64,000 nt of DNA. Origin: [Clostridium] symbiosum. Its GTDB lineage: Bacteria > Bacillota > Clostridia > Lachnospirales > Lachnospiraceae. Below, one piece after another: positions 62,970 through 64,000 of the stretch. Made by a program: the position numbers and the translations under genes. Every line of letters starts with the position of its first letter. The first letter of the stretch is position 1. The stretch is from positions 4,148,001 to 4,212,000 of the forward strand of contig CP143946.1 in assembly GCA_036419695.1 (NCBI GenBank). Direction: 5' to 3'. The notes beneath the pieces were generated by a model, which made no database searches, was not told where the DNA came from, and saw nothing but the letters and a program-made list of their open reading frames with translations.

Positions 62970-63437
62970 TTGATCGAATACAAAAAAGCCAGTAAGATTA
63001 ACAGGCGCATAAACATCATTATAAAAATTGTTCTTTGGTTATTGGTGTTGTTGTCTTTATTATATCGTATCTTTATCGAAGCCGGCGCCGAACAAAAAGA
63101 TTATTTAAATAACCATTCTTTGTTAAAAAATGAAGCACAATTCCAGGGGAAAATTACAGGGTTTTACAATGGCAGCCACCTGGTCCATGGCTACAGGTTT
63201 TACTATTCCAACGTTGAATATGAAGAAGACGGCAGAATAAAAAACGCCACCGTTGTACGTGCATATCAAGATTTTGTTGGAAAGTCAATTTCAATTAAGA
63301 AATTACCAAAAGGAAGAATTATCCGGAGCCATTTCGTAATATCGTATCGCTTTGTGAAAATGTCATTATTCCATATAGGAGTAATTATGCTTGTTTTTCT
63401 ATATTTGGGCTTTTTCTATTACCGAAACAGAAAATAA
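62970..63437 (+). CDS. Hypothetical membrane protein with two transmembrane segments
   Basis: About 155 aa. A basic N-terminus, a first transmembrane helix (IIIKIVLWLLVLLSLLYRIFI), a 70-residue outside domain with a YNGSHLVHGYRFYYSNVEYEED split stretch, and a second helix near the C-terminus (FHIGVIMLVFLYLGFFYY) ending in basic residues. The TTG at 62970 fits the GAGGGTGAT site; the ATG at 62955 has none. Low GC compared with neighbours may indicate recent acquisition. The DUF3592-like layout (helix, beta domain, helix) is only a resemblance. Confidence 0.7.
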   Translation: MIEYKKASKINRRINIIIKIVLWLLVLLSLLYRIFIEAGAEQKDYLNNHSLLKNEAQFQGKITGFYNGSHLVHGYRFYYSNVEYEEDGRIKNATVVRAYQDFVGKSISIKKLPKGRIIRSHFVISYRFVKMSLFHIGVIMLVFLYLGFFYYRNRK

Positions 63438-63535
63438 CAGCCATCCTATTCCTTTCATATTCAAAACGCAGTAAAACGCTTCGCGATGTACAGAATCTTA
63501 TATATTTTTATTATATATTTTTTTCATAAAAGGGC

Positions 63536-63564
63536 TTGACATCTCCCATTTCCCGAAGTATAAT
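63536..63564 (+). promoter_or_regulatory. Consensus promoter of tRNA-Gln
   Basis: TTGACA (63536-63541), 17 bp, TATAAT (63559-63564): perfect hexamers and spacing, as expected for a stable RNA gene. Confidence 0.9.
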
Positions 63565-63581
63565 ACAGATCGTTATTTCAT

Positions 63582-63654
63582 TGGGCCATCGCCAAATGGT
63601 AAGGCAACGGACTCTGACTCCGTCATTTTCAAGGTTCGAATCCTTGTGGCCCAG
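63582..63654 (+). tRNA. tRNA-Gln (anticodon CUG)
   Basis: A 73-nt cloverleaf. The acceptor TGGGCCA pairs with TGGCCCA (63647-63653), with discriminator G at 63654. The D-arm contains AAATGGTAAGGC, and the anticodon stem ACGGA/TCCGT encloses loop CTCTGAC with anticodon CTG. The T-arm CAAGG-TTCGAAT-CCTTG is canonical. CCA is not encoded. Reads CAG codons. Confidence 0.96.
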
Positions 63655-63658
63655 CTTT

Positions 63659-63707
63659 AAAAAGAGCATTCAGTCAGCCGAAGAAGGCAGCTTGATGCTC
63701 TTTTTTT
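63659..63707 (+). terminator. Terminator of tRNA-Gln
   Basis: AAAGAGCAT (63661-63669) pairs with ATGCTCTTT (63695-63703) within a T7 run. The loop is long (25 nt). Confidence 0.8.
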
Positions 63708-63740
63708 GTTCTGCGCATGTTGAAGTATGTTGCTGTTTAC

Positions 63741-63791
63741 AAGAGCCGCTGCCCGGATATCTCCCTCACAATCCCGGCAGCGGCTTTTTTC
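63741..63791. terminator. Terminator-like hairpin between tRNA-Gln and the last gene
   Basis: AGCCGCTGCC pairs with GGCAGCGGCT, followed by TTTTT on the plus strand. It lies about 40 bp beyond the stop of the convergent gene at the window edge and may serve both. Confidence 0.7.
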
Positions 63792-63827
63792 ATAATCATA
63801 TCTCCCTGAAACCTTGTATTTTATTTC

Positions 63828-64000
63828 TTATCTTTTCATCCCCTTAATAAACATATAAATCAGCCAAATCAGAATCAGCGGACCCGCAAAGCGCATCAGC
63901 AGGGCGAATATCCCGCCGAGTACCGTGATGACGAGAAACATAAAAAGACCCACGACCACCAGAAGCAGAAGTTTCCAATACCATTTATTCAGATCAAAAT
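63828..64000 (-). CDS. Partial small membrane protein (5' end outside the window)
   Basis: Open frame reading leftward from the window edge to TAA at 63828-63830. The visible 56 codons encode two hydrophobic segments (LLLLVVVGLFMFLVITVLGG and FALLMRF...LILIWLIYMFI) with a KGMKR end. Family unknown; the N-terminus is cut off. Confidence 0.6.
   Translation of the reverse strand, partial: FDLNKWYWKLLLLVVVGLFMFLVITVLGGIFALLMRFAGPLILIWLIYMFIKGMKR

Overview
The window looks like chromosomal DNA of a Gram-positive anaerobe of the Lachnospiraceae (Clostridium cluster XIVa, of the [Clostridium] symbiosum / Enterocloster type). The reasons are near-50% GC, strong AGGAGG-type ribosome binding sites, TTG and GTG starts, a tyrosine T-box, ftsEX next to a PcsB/EnvC-like M23 protein, flavodiiron FprA, several TRAP and Liv-type transporters, and molybdenum hydroxylases. 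The assignment is an inference from gene content; no marker gene was compared.

Layout. 1-1.6 kb: a two-gene ABC-2 exporter. 1.6-3.5 kb: tyrS with a long leader made of a perfect-consensus promoter, a T-box riboswitch and three 97-bp tandem repeats. 3.5-8.9 kb: a TRAP transporter (dctPQM), a DUF2848 protein, a nitrilase-family amidase and a GntR/FCD regulator. 9.3-10.2 kb: the first copy of a large repeat. 10.2-14.4 kb: mfd and pth. 14.6-17.1 kb: a solo hairpin repeat, three poorly known small genes and a frameshifted remnant. 17.1-21 kb: a purine-riboswitch-like aptamer before an FAD-dependent oxidoreductase, a cation/proton antiporter and a divergent Crp/Fnr regulator. 21-26.6 kb: ctp protease, M23/coiled-coil hydrolase, ftsX, ftsE and a PucR/CdaR-type regulator. 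26.9-31 kb: fprA, an acyl-CoA dehydrogenase/ETF-alpha/rubredoxin fusion and an Rrf2 regulator. 31.0-31.7 kb: repeat copy 2. 31.7-41.8 kb: a CdaR-led cluster (livHMGF, C69 peptidase, livK, glycerate kinase, LarA-type racemase). 41.9-42.9 kb: repeat copy 3. 42.9-44.1 kb: msmX. 44.6-57.2 kb: GntR plus a ten-gene operon of two molybdenum hydroxylases, a TRAP transporter and a second LarA homologue. 57.5-60.4 kb: a FecBCD/BtuFCD-like ABC importer. 60.8-64 kb: ridA, cvfB, acyl-ACP thioesterase, a membrane protein, tRNA-Gln and the end of another gene.

The most notable material: (1) a ten-gene operon pairing an ordinary three-subunit molybdenum hydroxylase with a second one whose FAD subunit has four cysteines spaced exactly as in 4-hydroxybenzoyl-CoA reductase, together with a TRAP importer and a LarA homologue that keeps the nickel-pincer residues. 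This reads as an undescribed anaerobic route for an (N-hetero)aromatic or hydroxylated acid. (2) A family of 727-927 bp repeats with terminal inverted repeats and three successive long hairpins, present three times plus one solo hairpin; in two copies its end supplies the stop codon of the neighbouring gene. (3) An Rrf2 regulator whose palindromic operator recurs with 15 of 17 bases identical before the acyl-CoA dehydrogenase-rubredoxin fusion and FprA, suggesting a regulated electron route to oxygen. (4) Tandem repeats between the tyrS T-box and its start codon.
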